A stretch of DNA of 22,803 nucleotides, taken from positions 1 to 22,803 of the forward strand of contig JALNZH010000023.1 in NCBI GenBank assembly GCA_023229405.1, in the 5' to 3' direction. Both the position numbers and the translations under genes were made by a program. This DNA is from Bacteroidota bacterium (GTDB lineage Bacteria; Bacteroidota; Ignavibacteria; UBA10030; UBA8401). Under the pieces are notes generated by a model. It was not told where the DNA came from, ran no database searches, and worked only from the letters and a program-made list of their open reading frames with translations. Numbering within the stretch: the first letter of the stretch is position 1; the number at the start of each line of letters is the position of its first letter. Positions 15,285 through 22,803 of the stretch are shown here, one piece after another.

Positions 15285-16231
15285 TCATTTATCGCTCGTT
15301 GAATGAAGTACCATACGATAAAAATTCCGTCATTTCGATTGGAATGTTCGACGGAGTCCATCAGGCACATCAGTCGATTATTCGTCAGGTGGTGGAAAAA
15401 GCAAAAAGGATGAATGGCCGGAGTATTATTGTGACATTTACACCGCATCCGAGAGAAGTGGTATCACAAGGAAAGAAGAGTGTCGACATACTTTGTACTC
15501 TTGATGAAAAGCTCCAACTAATTGAACGATATGGAGTTGATGCGATATTCATCATCCCGTTTACATTTGAATTTTCACGCCTAACGTTTCAGGAATTCTA
15601 TTCCCAATACATCATTCAAGGTGTCGGTGTAACAGAGGTGATCGAAGGATTTAATCATCAGTTTGGACGAGACCGTGAGGGTGGAATGAATCAAGTGGTG
15701 GAGTTGGGAAAGCAACACAATTTTTCTGTTGAAGCGGTAGCAATGATGAATGTGGACGGCTCTGTAATCAGTAGTTCTGCCATTAGGGGAGCAGTTTTGA
15801 ACGGGAAAATATCTTTAGCAAACAAGATGCTGGGATATGAGTATGGATTTTCCGGCACTGTTGTCCGGGGATACGGAAGAGGAAAGCAGCTCGGATATCC
15901 GACAGCAAACATCAAATTACATGATCCGAAGAAATTAGTACCTCAAGTTGGGATCTACGGTGTGAAGATTCAAGTTGAAGGCCGCTGGTATGGTGGCATG
16001 ATGAGTATCGGACATAATCCGACATTCGGCGAGGCACAGGAAAGAACTATTGAAGTAAATATCTTTAATTTTGACAAGGACATTTACGACGAATCTGTCT
16101 CAGTTCACTGTCTCGAACGTACCCGCAGTGAAAAGAAGTTTAATTCTGTGGATGAACTGGTGGCAGAAATGGGTAACGATAAAATAACAATTCAGAAAAT
16201 TATTGAACAACATAAACATATATCTTCATAA
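15281..16231 (+). CDS. ribF: Bifunctional riboflavin kinase / FAD synthetase RibF
   Basis: A 316-residue protein. It phosphorylates riboflavin to FMN and adenylylates FMN to FAD. The N-terminal nucleotidyltransferase domain has the signature GMFDGVHQAH (21-30); the second motif position is HQAH, where HxGH is the commoner form. SSSAIRGAVLNGK marks the end of this domain. The C-terminal kinase domain has GYGRGKQLGYPTANI (about 197-210), IGHNPTFGE and RTIEVNIFNFDKDIYDE. Association with truB and rpsO is the usual bacterial arrangement. The ATG overlaps the truB stop (ATGA), and the TAA stop lies inside the rpsO Shine-Dalgarno, so translation is tightly coupled on both sides. Confidence 0.96.
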   Translation: MIIYRSLNEVPYDKNSVISIGMFDGVHQAHQSIIRQVVEKAKRMNGRSIIVTFTPHPREVVSQGKKSVDILCTLDEKLQLIERYGVDAIFIIPFTFEFSRLTFQEFYSQYIIQGVGVTEVIEGFNHQFGRDREGGMNQVVELGKQHNFSVEAVAMMNVDGSVISSSAIRGAVLNGKISLANKMLGYEYGFSGTVVRGYGRGKQLGYPTANIKLHDPKKLVPQVGIYGVKIQVEGRWYGGMMSIGHNPTFGEAQERTIEVNIFNFDKDIYDESVSVHCLERTRSEKKFNSVDELVAEMGNDKITIQKIIEQHKHISS

Positions 16232-16235
16232 GGAG
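16230..16235 (+). promoter_or_regulatory. Shine-Dalgarno of rpsO overlapping the ribF stop
   Basis: AAGGAG lies 5 bp before the rpsO ATG at 16241 and shares bases with the TAA of ribF (16229-16231). Ribosomes ending ribF cover the rpsO start region, favouring coupled translation. Confidence 0.8.
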
Positions 16236-16240
16236 TTACA

Positions 16241-16510
16241 ATGGCTATTTCAAAGGAACAAAAAAGCGAATTTGTAAAGAAATTCGGTAAAAGTGCGAAT
16301 GATTCCGGTTCACCGGAAGTTCAGATCGCAATTCTCACCGCGAACATCAATTCACTCTCAGAACATTTTGAAAAGTTCAAAAAGGACAACCATTCGCGCG
16401 TTGGACTGCTGAGAATGGTCGGAAAACGCCGCCGTCTGCTCGATTATTTGATGAAAATAAATATCGAACGCTACAGAAAAATTATCGGCGAATTGAATAT
16501 CCGTAAATAA
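16241..16510 (+). CDS. rpsO: 30S ribosomal protein S15
   Basis: An 89-residue protein of exactly the usual S15 length. S15 binds the 16S rRNA central domain early in assembly and contributes to an inter-subunit bridge. Conserved blocks are DSGSPEVQIAILTANINSLSEHF (around 22-44), then DNHSRVGLLRMVGKRRRLLDYL (around 48-69), the rRNA-binding helices. It is followed by pnp after 44 bp, as in many bacteria, where S15 and PNPase are co-transcribed and post-transcriptionally regulated. No obvious leader pseudoknot was found because the leader is the ribF coding region. Confidence 0.98.
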   Translation: MAISKEQKSEFVKKFGKSANDSGSPEVQIAILTANINSLSEHFEKFKKDNHSRVGLLRMVGKRRRLLDYLMKINIERYRKIIGELNIRK

Positions 16511-16554
16511 GCTGCATTCACAGTGACACAGTACATAGAAAAGAAGAAAATTAT

Positions 16555-18678
16555 ATGATAGTAAAAAAGAGCGTCCAGATCGGCAATTATACTCTGGAAT
16601 TTGAGACAGGCCGTTTCGCGAAACAAGCGGATGGTGCGGTAATGATCCGATACGCAGATACGATGGTCCTAGCGACCATTGTTGCGACAAAACAACCGAA
16701 AGAAGGATTGGATTATTTTCCTCTTCAGGTTGAATTCCGTGAAAAAATGTCCGCTGCCGGAAAAATCCCTGGCGGGTATTTAAAACGTGAAGGCCGTCCT
16801 TCCGACAAGGAAATCCTGTCGGCACGTTTAATCGACCGGCCGATCCGTCCGATGTTTCCGGAAAATTATCACTGCGATACGCAGATTGTTGTCACAGTCT
16901 ATTCATCCGATCAACAGAATGATGCCGATGTTCTCGGTGCGTGCGCAGCGTCTGCAGCGTTGATGATTTCGGACTCGCCATTCGACGGACCGATTGCAGA
17001 AGTCCGCGTCGGAAGACTGAACGGGGAATTCATTCTCAACCCGACATTCTCGGAACTTGAACTGAGCGATATGGATGTTACGGTCGCCGGTACGGAAAGT
17101 TCAATTCTGATGGTGGAAGGTGAATCCAGAGAAATTTCCGAAAAGGATATGCTCGCGGCCCTCGCGTTCGGACATGATGCAATTAAAAAAATCTGTCAGG
17201 TTCAATTGGAATTTGCAGCCGAAGTAAAAAAAGCAAAACGAATTGTCGAACCAAAAGCATACGATCCTGCGTTGTTAGCAGACGTACAATCGCTAGCGAC
17301 AGAGAAACTTCGTGCAGCGGCTAATACCGTTTCCGCAAAGGAAGAACGTGCCGCTAAACGTAATGAAATCGTTTCCGGTGTGATGGAAGCGTTAAAGGAA
17401 AAATTCCCCGAACAGGAAAGTCTCATTGAAGAAATTATTCATGACATCGAGAAACGGGAAATGCGGGAAATGATTCTCGGTAAGAAAAAACGGCTTGATG
17501 GTCGCGGTTTGGAAGATGTTCGTCAGATTACGATCGAAACGGCAGTGCTTCCCCGTGCACACGGATCGGCGTTATTTACCCGCGGTGAAACTCAGTCGCT
17601 CACGACCGTTACGCTTGGCACAAAGGATGATGAACAGAAAACAGACGGCTTGATCGAGTTCCAGCCGCGCCGTTTTATGCTGCATTACAACTTTCCGCCG
17701 TTCAGCGTTGGAGAAACAGGACGTATGGGTACCACCGGACGCCGCGAGATCGGCCACGGAAATCTTGCGGAGCGCTCATTGAAAAACCTGATCGTTGGAG
17801 AGAAAGAATTTCCGTATACGATCCGCATCGTTTCGGATATTCTCGAATCGAACGGTTCGTCATCCATGGCGACAGTTTGTGCTGGTTCTCTCGCATTGTT
17901 CGATGCCGGTGTTCCGTTGAAGAAAGCCTGTGCCGGTATTGCGATGGGACTTGTAAAAGAAGGAGACCGCGTTGCGATTCTGAGCGACATTCTCGGAGAC
18001 GAAGACCATCTCGGCGATATGGACTTTAAAGTAGCCGGAACAGTTGACGGTATCACGGCATTCCAAATGGATATCAAAATCCAAGGAATTACTTTGGAGA
18101 TTATGGCCACTGCACTGGAACAGGCGAAAGCCGGCCGTCTCCACAAATTGGAGAAAATGAATGCTGCAATGGATAAGCCGAGGCAGGAATTAAGTTCGTA
18201 CGCTCCGAGATTCACGACGATCAAGATCCCGACGGACCTGATCGGTTCGGTCATCGGACCTGGCGGTAAAATGATCCGAAGCATCGTTGCTGATTCTGGC
18301 GCATCGTCCATTAACATTGAAGATGATGGAACGATTCAGATCGCAGCAACGTCCCAAGAACAAAGCGATAAAGCGTTGGCATTGATTAACGCAATTACTG
18401 CTGTGCCGGAACCCGGTAAGATCTATAAAGCGACAGTAAAGCGTATCATGGACTTCGGTGCATTTGCCGAAATCCTTCCCGGGAAAGAAGGCTTAATACA
18501 CATTTCACAGCTTGATACAAAACGCGTTGCGAAAGTGACGGATGTGGTGAAAGTTGGAGATACTTTCGACGTAAAATTGCTCGAAATCGACGAAAAGGGT
18601 CGGATGAACCTGAGCCGCAAGGCACTGATGGCTCCGGAAAAAAAGGAACCTTCTCCCGAACAATCAGAAGTAAAATAA
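16555..18678 (+). CDS. pnp: Polyribonucleotide nucleotidyltransferase (PNPase)
   Basis: A 707-residue protein. PNPase is a trimeric 3'-to-5' phosphorolytic exoribonuclease central to mRNA decay. Domains are RNase PH 1 (~12-140, with LDYFPLQVEFREKM and LIDRPIRPMFP), an all-helical linker (~145-235), and RNase PH 2 (~310-545, with KKRLDGRGLEDVRQI, FPPFSVGETGRMG and GDEDHLGDMDFKVAGT). A KH domain (~557-615, IKIPTDLIGSVIGPGGKMI) and an S1 domain (~618-690, GKIYKATVKRIMDFGAFAEI) follow. The length and order are those of a complete enzyme. The ATG at 16555 is preceded by a purine-rich but weak ribosome site. It is the last gene of the operon, with a terminator 17 bp after the stop. Confidence 0.98.
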   Translation: MIVKKSVQIGNYTLEFETGRFAKQADGAVMIRYADTMVLATIVATKQPKEGLDYFPLQVEFREKMSAAGKIPGGYLKREGRPSDKEILSARLIDRPIRPMFPENYHCDTQIVVTVYSSDQQNDADVLGACAASAALMISDSPFDGPIAEVRVGRLNGEFILNPTFSELELSDMDVTVAGTESSILMVEGESREISEKDMLAALAFGHDAIKKICQVQLEFAAEVKKAKRIVEPKAYDPALLADVQSLATEKLRAAANTVSAKEERAAKRNEIVSGVMEALKEKFPEQESLIEEIIHDIEKREMREMILGKKKRLDGRGLEDVRQITIETAVLPRAHGSALFTRGETQSLTTVTLGTKDDEQKTDGLIEFQPRRFMLHYNFPPFSVGETGRMGTTGRREIGHGNLAERSLKNLIVGEKEFPYTIRIVSDILESNGSSSMATVCAGSLALFDAGVPLKKACAGIAMGLVKEGDRVAILSDILGDEDHLGDMDFKVAGTVDGITAFQMDIKIQGITLEIMATALEQAKAGRLHKLEKMNAAMDKPRQELSSYAPRFTTIKIPTDLIGSVIGPGGKMIRSIVADSGASSINIEDDGTIQIAATSQEQSDKALALINAITAVPEPGKIYKATVKRIMDFGAFAEILPGKEGLIHISQLDTKRVAKVTDVVKVGDTFDVKLLEIDEKGRMNLSRKALMAPEKKEPSPEQSEVK

Positions 18679-18694
18679 TCTTCATAGGATGCAT

Positions 18695-18724
18695 AATCCC
18701 CGACATTTGTCGGGGATTTTTTTT
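18695..18724 (+). terminator. Intrinsic terminator of the rimP-pnp operon
   Basis: A 10 bp stem AATCCCCGAC/GTCGGGGATT with an ATTT loop and a run of eight T residues directly after pnp. It separates the translation operon from aroA. Confidence 0.95.
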
Positions 18725-18742
18725 CGTAACAGACGCATGATT

Positions 18743-18759
18743 CTATTGCGTCGCAATAG
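18743..18759. promoter_or_regulatory. Perfect 17 bp palindrome before aroA (possible operator)
   Basis: CTATTGCG-T-CGCAATAG is an 8 bp inverted repeat around one central base, 16 bp before the aroA ATG and just after the pnp terminator. It has no T tract and is too tight for an RNA hairpin loop, so a dimeric DNA-binding protein site is the likeliest use. No regulator is encoded nearby and no clear -35/-10 pair was found in this 50 bp gap. Confidence 0.4.
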
Positions 18760-18774
18760 TGTGATAACTGGTTC

Positions 18775-20058
18775 ATGGATAAAAGCATTAGTGCATCAAA
18801 ACCACTTTCCGGCGAAATTGTTGTTCCGGGGGATAAATCAATTTCACATCGCTCCGTCATGATCGGTGCAATTGCTGTAGGCACCAGTGAGATCACTGGA
18901 TTTCTGCATGCGGCTGACCCGCTAAGTACAATTTCCTGTTTCCATTCCCTCGGTATCGAACATCGGTTCGAAAACGAAAGGTTATTTATTTTCGGCAAAG
19001 GACTTCACGGTCTTCAACATGCTTCAACGGCTCTTGATGCCGGAAATTCTGGAACGACCATTCGGCTGATGTCTGGAATTCTTGTCGGTCAAAAATTTGC
19101 AACGACAATTACGGGAGATGAGTATCTTGTCAAACGGCCGATGAAACGTATCATTGACCCGCTAAGCACAATGGGAGCACGTATCACTGCAACGGAATCG
19201 AAAACAGCACCGTTGACTATTCTTCCTGCCGAGCGATTAAACGCAATAGATTACGAATTACCGATTGCAAGCGCGCAAGTAAAATCTGCCGTACTGTTCG
19301 CCGGATTGTATGCTGAAGGAACGACGCGCGTGATAGAACGCGAACCTTCAAGGGATCATACGGAACGAATGTTGGGTTTAACTTCACAAACAGTCGATGG
19401 AAAAACTATCGTTACTGTAGACGGCGGAAGGAAAATATCCGCCGGTGTATTTGCTGTTCCGGGCGATCCGTCATCTGCCGCATTTTTTATCGTTGCCGGA
19501 TTGATCGTTCCAGGATCTGAAATATTAATAAAAAATGTCGGAATGAACCCGACGCGGGTCGGTTTTATTTCAATTTTGAAACAAATGGGCGCTTTCATTT
19601 CCATCGAACATGAACGAATCGTTGGAGGTGAGCCATTGGCCGATATTGTTGTCCGTTCGTCGAATCTTCACACTGATCTTGTCTTGGACGGGGCAATCAT
19701 TCCCAATATTATTGATGAGATTCCCATATTGTCGATTGCTGCTGCATTTGCTGAAGGTTCATTCCAGGTTTGTGATGCACAGGATTTGCGTAACAAGGAA
19801 ACTGACCGGATCGAAGCGGTTTGCGACAATTTGCGAAAAATGGGACTGACTGTCGATGGTGCAAAGGATGGGTTTGCTTTTCACTCAAAAAATAATTTAC
19901 TTCAAGGTGAGTTCGATAGTTACGACGATCACCGGATCGCAATGGCATTTGGAATTGCATCGCTTGGGCTGAAGGGAACGTCGACGATCAAGAACGCAGA
20001 ATGCGTTTCAATTTCATATCCCTCTTTCTGGGAAACAATCCAGGCATTACAACGATAG
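18775..20058 (+). CDS. aroA: 3-phosphoshikimate 1-carboxyvinyltransferase (EPSP synthase)
   Basis: A 427-residue protein of normal family length. It joins phosphoenolpyruvate to shikimate-3-phosphate in the shikimate pathway to aromatic amino acids. N-terminal PGDKSISHRS (18-27) holds the substrate-binding Lys21, Ser22 and Arg26; LDAGNSGTTIRL (88-98) is the PEP/inhibitor loop, in a form I recall from Bacillus-type enzymes; KRPM follows. The general-base Asp is D314 in NIIDEIP, and DDHRIAMAF (384-392) closes the active site. No other shikimate gene is nearby, so aroA is isolated from its pathway here. The ATG has only a weak ribosome site. The stop codon TAG lies within the Shine-Dalgarno of the following ABC gene, so the two are probably one transcript. 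Confidence 0.97.
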   Translation: MDKSISASKPLSGEIVVPGDKSISHRSVMIGAIAVGTSEITGFLHAADPLSTISCFHSLGIEHRFENERLFIFGKGLHGLQHASTALDAGNSGTTIRLMSGILVGQKFATTITGDEYLVKRPMKRIIDPLSTMGARITATESKTAPLTILPAERLNAIDYELPIASAQVKSAVLFAGLYAEGTTRVIEREPSRDHTERMLGLTSQTVDGKTIVTVDGGRKISAGVFAVPGDPSSAAFFIVAGLIVPGSEILIKNVGMNPTRVGFISILKQMGAFISIEHERIVGGEPLADIVVRSSNLHTDLVLDGAIIPNIIDEIPILSIAAAFAEGSFQVCDAQDLRNKETDRIEAVCDNLRKMGLTVDGAKDGFAFHSKNNLLQGEFDSYDDHRIAMAFGIASLGLKGTSTIKNAECVSISYPSFWETIQALQR

Positions 20059-20061
20059 GAG
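20057..20061 (+). promoter_or_regulatory. Shine-Dalgarno selecting the GTG start of the ABC ATPase gene
   Basis: AGGAG lies 6 bp before the GTG at 20068 and overlaps the aroA stop codon. The next in-frame ATG is far inside the protein, beyond the first conserved strand, so GTG is the start. Confidence 0.8.
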
Positions 20062-20067
20062 TCTTCT

Positions 20068-21156
20068 GTGGCAAATGTAAAACTCGATAATATCAAGAAA
20101 GAATATGAAGGTGGTGTGGTTGCGGTAAAAGGTGTTTCCGTCGAAATTCAGGACAAAGAATTTGTTGTTCTTGTCGGACCGTCCGGTTGCGGAAAATCTA
20201 CTACGCTGCGGATGATCGCAGGTTTAGAAGATATTTCCAGCGGAACATTGACAATCGATCAAAAAGTGATGAACGATGTTCCTCCGAAGGACAGAGATAT
20301 TGCGATGGTGTTCCAGAATTATGCACTATACCCTCACATGAGCGTTTATGAGAACATGGCGTTCGGTTTGAAACTGCGGAAGTTTCCTAAAGAAGAAATT
20401 GATAAGCGGGTACGGGATGCGGCCAAAATATTAAGTATCGAAGAGTATCTGGACCGTAAACCGAAAGCACTTTCCGGTGGACAGCGCCAGCGAGTTGCCG
20501 TGGGCAGAGCGATTGTTCGAAAACCAAAAGTGTTCCTTTTTGACGAACCGCTTTCCAACCTTGATGCAAAAATGCGCGTGCAAATGAGGACGGAGATCTC
20601 AAAGCTCCATCAACGTTTGGATGCAACAATGATCTATGTTACCCACGATCAAACGGAAGCGATGACAATGGGGGACAGGATTGTTGTGATGAAGGACGGC
20701 AATGTGATGCAGATTGATACGCCACTGAATCTGTATAATAATCCTACAAACAAATTTGTTGCGGGATTTATCGGAAGTCCGTCAATGAATTTCGTCGAAG
20801 GGTCTATTGTCAAAGAAACGGGAATGAAATTCTTTGAAAAAGGAACTCAACTGTCGGTGGATATTTCCAAAGAGAAACAGAAATTACTAACGGAGTATAT
20901 CGGCAAAGAATTGTGGTTGGGTATTCGTCCGGAACATATTAGCGCTGAAAAGACGCGCTCATCAAAAATTACTGCTACGGTAGAAGTGGTGGAGCCGATG
21001 GGAAATGAAATATTCACGTATTTCACCTGCGGTGCGGCACAATTGGTAGCGCGTATGACTCCGATGGTAATTCAGGCAGGTCAAAAGCAGGATTTTACCT
21101 TCGATATGAGTAAAGCACACTTTTTTGATAAAGCAACCGAACTCGTGATTAAGTAA
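20068..21156 (+). CDS. ABC transporter ATP-binding protein, MsmK/UgpC/MalK type
   Basis: A 362-residue ATPase of the carbohydrate-uptake (CUT1) class. Walker A is GPSGCGKST (37-45), the Q-loop has Q83 in VFQNYALYPHM, the signature is LSGGQRQR (135-142), Walker B is VFLFDEP (155-161) and the switch His is H193. The C-terminal ~120 residues form the regulatory TOBE/MOP-like region (ELWLGIRPEHI, TATVEVVEPMGNE), which distinguishes this class from short ATPases. It normally pairs with two permeases and a sugar-binding protein, but none is encoded here. In some bacteria one such ATPase serves several distant importers, which is a reasonable inference for this gene. It starts with GTG 9 bp after aroA. 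The substrate cannot be named from the ATPase alone. Confidence 0.93.
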   Translation: MANVKLDNIKKEYEGGVVAVKGVSVEIQDKEFVVLVGPSGCGKSTTLRMIAGLEDISSGTLTIDQKVMNDVPPKDRDIAMVFQNYALYPHMSVYENMAFGLKLRKFPKEEIDKRVRDAAKILSIEEYLDRKPKALSGGQRQRVAVGRAIVRKPKVFLFDEPLSNLDAKMRVQMRTEISKLHQRLDATMIYVTHDQTEAMTMGDRIVVMKDGNVMQIDTPLNLYNNPTNKFVAGFIGSPSMNFVEGSIVKETGMKFFEKGTQLSVDISKEKQKLLTEYIGKELWLGIRPEHISAEKTRSSKITATVEVVEPMGNEIFTYFTCGAAQLVARMTPMVIQAGQKQDFTFDMSKAHFFDKATELVIK

Positions 21157-21179
21157 AACGTATAAGCAAAAAAAATACA

Positions 21180-21215
21180 AAACGCCATGCTTTCGTACTT
21201 CGAAGCGTGGCGTTT
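21180..21215. terminator. Bidirectional terminator between convergent genes
   Basis: AAACGCCA pairs perfectly with TGGCGTTT; the stem is extended by inner pairs (GCTT/AAGC, CG/CG, one bulge and one wobble) to a TACT loop. On the plus strand it is followed by GTTTATT, and on the minus strand by a T-rich run from the A tract at 21168-21175. It can serve the ABC gene and the converging bshC. Confidence 0.8.
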
Positions 21216-21241
21216 GTTTATTGGACTAAATCGATTTCTGT

Positions 21242-22803
21242 TTACATTGTGATCACTTGGTGCTGAAATTTATCTATCACAAGTTCGTTCGCCACCCATT
21301 TGACAAAGTCCGGGCCATATTTGTTCAGATAATGCACGACACTGAATTCTCTCTCCTGAAAATTTCCATAGGGGAAAATATTCATCGACGCTTTCCTGAT
21401 TTGTTTTAATGAAATCTCTTCTTTCTGTTGCTGCGCTTTTTGTGTTTTTTGCTTCAGCACATCCAGTTGTTGTTGGAACTTGCCAAGTGTTCCGTCGACA
21501 ACTCCGTTTAATGTCGTATCAATTTGTTGAATTCCGAACCGCGCTTCGTTCACCGCTTCTTTAATCTTCACATCGAGCATTTCAAACAGTGCGTCAACTT
21601 TTACCTCGGAAACCTGTTCCGAGACTTTTGCCAATACCGGCTCAACTTCGCCGAACAGGTCGTCTAATTCCAATGAATACTTTTCCAATACTTTGTGCAC
21701 TTTTTCTTCTATCAGCGTGATGCTAGCACGGGGATAAATAATCGGCATTGTCACATTAAAATGTGCGTACACAGGTTTCAGTTGAGCATAATATGCGATT
21801 TCACCGGGACCGGCAACATACGCAACGGTTGGGAAGAGCATATCTTGGCACAATGGCCTCATAACAACATTAGGAGACAATACTTCAGGTGTTTCCGAAG
21901 CGACGGCAAGTAGTTCATCCTTGGTAAAACGTTGGCGAAGATTTTTCAGAAAATAGTCGCCGGTGTCGGATGGTTCGATGAGATGCCGACCGCCTTTGTA
22001 GAACATAAAAAGATTTAATGCTTTTGCTTTAATCTGTGCATGATAGTTTTCTTCCAGTTCGACACTTTGTTGTATGACCAATTTTGACGTTTCTGAATTG
22101 GCAAGGATTTCGGTTTGGAAGAGGGGTGTAAGAATCTTCTTTAATTCAGGATTGTTCGCGTTGACATAGATGATTCCTGAATCTTCATAGATATGATTAA
22201 GGAAACCCGCAAATGCTTTTAAAAAAGTACTCCCTTGTTTATAATACCCCCGCAACAGTGCGGTTAATGCGGGAGTAAAATCGGATTTTGGCAAACCTGA
22301 TTCTATGGTTTGAAAAAAAGCTTCAATATGTTCATCGATAACGATTGTACCGGTTGCGCCGATATTGCGTTCCAGCGGTTTACCACCAAAGAGATATTCT
22401 ACCATCGAAAGTTCATTCGCAGAATTGATGAACTTGGTCTTGTTTATTTCGTCGAAATCATGGTCTTCGCCTTCAAGCCAAAACACGGGAACAAAATTAT
22501 ACTCCGGATATTCACTGCCGAGTTTTTGTGCTAGTTTAACGGCAGTGATTGCTTTGTAGATCGTATATAACGGTCCGCCAAAAAATCCTAATTGCTGTCC
22601 GGTAACGACTGCAAATGTATTATCATTCCCCAACAGATCGATGTTAGCCAGAGTTTTAATACCGCTATGAAAACCACGGTTTTGATCGTTAAGCACCCGA
22701 AGCAATGTGTTACGGTCGTATTTTTTAAATTGGAGATGGTGAATTTTGTCTTTCCACGCCTCTTTTTCCTTAAAATTGCCGGAATAATACTTTGCTAGTT
22801 TCT
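21242..22803 (-). CDS. bshC: Bacillithiol biosynthesis cysteine-adding enzyme BshC, N-terminus beyond window
   Basis: The frame is open from the right edge to the stop at 21242, 520 codons; full-length BshC has about 530-550 residues, so only the first few dozen or fewer should be missing. BshC is the putative ligase for the last step of bacillithiol synthesis, adding Cys to GlcN-malate. Family blocks visible are VVTGQQLGFFGGPLYTIYKA near the N-terminus, then PVFWLEGEDHDFDEIN, the MLFPTVAYVAGPGEIAYYAQL block and PIIYPRASITLIE. A coiled-coil segment rich in Gln/Lys (FQQQLDVLKQKTQKAQQQ) precedes the C-terminus. The frame continues upstream of the TTG at 22705 as YDRNTLLRVLNDQNRGF and KLAKYYSGNF, which belong to the conserved N-terminus, so that TTG is internal. 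It implies bacillithiol as a low-molecular-weight thiol; bshA and bshB are not in the window. Confidence 0.95.
   Translation of the reverse strand, partial: KLAKYYSGNFKEKEAWKDKIHHLQFKKYDRNTLLRVLNDQNRGFHSGIKTLANIDLLGNDNTFAVVTGQQLGFFGGPLYTIYKAITAVKLAQKLGSEYPEYNFVPVFWLEGEDHDFDEINKTKFINSANELSMVEYLFGGKPLERNIGATGTIVIDEHIEAFFQTIESGLPKSDFTPALTALLRGYYKQGSTFLKAFAGFLNHIYEDSGIIYVNANNPELKKILTPLFQTEILANSETSKLVIQQSVELEENYHAQIKAKALNLFMFYKGGRHLIEPSDTGDYFLKNLRQRFTKDELLAVASETPEVLSPNVVMRPLCQDMLFPTVAYVAGPGEIAYYAQLKPVYAHFNVTMPIIYPRASITLIEEKVHKVLEKYSLELDDLFGEVEPVLAKVSEQVSEVKVDALFEMLDVKIKEAVNEARFGIQQIDTTLNGVVDGTLGKFQQQLDVLKQKTQKAQQQKEEISLKQIRKASMNIFPYGNFQEREFSVVHYLNKYGPDFVKWVANELVIDKFQHQVITM

Noticed and set aside
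17685..18317. Long (210-codon) open frame antisense to pnp
   Set aside because: It lies wholly opposite the conserved RNase PH 2 and KH coding region, with no ribosome site or promoter. Such shadows are expected opposite codon-biased genes.
1..22803. CRISPR array, integrase, transposase or toxin-antitoxin system
   Set aside because: No evenly spaced direct repeats, no terminal inverted repeats flanking a gene and no matching protein motifs were seen on either strand.

Overview
The window looks like a chromosomal segment of a moderate-GC, Gram-negative member of the wider Bacteroidota/Chlorobi/Ignavibacteria assemblage. This is inferred from gene content only. One exported protein ends in a type IX secretion (T9SS) sorting domain of the 'NYPNPFNP...' type, a very large protein ends like an outer-membrane beta-barrel, and the last gene is the bacillithiol-synthesis enzyme BshC. 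No transposase, integrase, CRISPR array or phage gene was seen; the only mobile-looking locus is a decayed GIY-YIG endonuclease remnant beside a tRNA gene.

Layout. (1) 1-4300: two divergent exported-protein genes, a BNR/Asp-box repeat protein on the minus strand that runs off the left edge and a 1121-residue T9SS cargo on the plus strand, separated by 229 bp with a predicted promoter facing each way. (2) 4379-5640: a Tat-exported glycosylasparaginase-family Ntn hydrolase, then a 61-residue protein of unknown function. (3) 5641-6152: a predicted promoter, a degenerate partial copy of a tRNA-Leu, a frameshifted and stop-interrupted GIY-YIG gene remnant that runs up to an intact tRNA-Leu(CAA), and a terminator. 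(4) 6205-9687: a 1160-residue predicted outer-membrane/surface protein of unknown function. (5) 9784-18678: the classic translation/RNA operon rimP-nusA-infB-rbfA-truB-ribF-rpsO-pnp, tightly packed with 1-4 bp overlaps at two junctions. A promoter-like site followed at once by an intrinsic terminator lies just before rimP. (6) 18775-21156: aroA and an orphan MsmK/UgpC-type ABC ATPase, 9 bp apart. (7) 21242-22803: bshC on the minus strand, converging on the ATPase gene over a shared two-way terminator.

How the genes fit together. The central operon covers ribosome maturation (RimP, RbfA), transcription elongation (NusA), initiation (IF2), tRNA modification (TruB), flavin cofactor synthesis (RibF), the 30S protein S15 and RNA decay (PNPase). 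Several unrelated transcription units share a promoter-like pattern, a TTG-like -35 element and TATATT 17 bp downstream, which suggests the housekeeping sigma factor here reads a conventional spacing.

Most of the window is ordinary housekeeping DNA. The parts most worth a second look are the tRNA-Leu/GIY-YIG scar, the promoter-terminator leader of the rimP-nusA operon, the glycosylasparaginase homologue with two altered active-site positions, and the large uncharacterised barrel protein.
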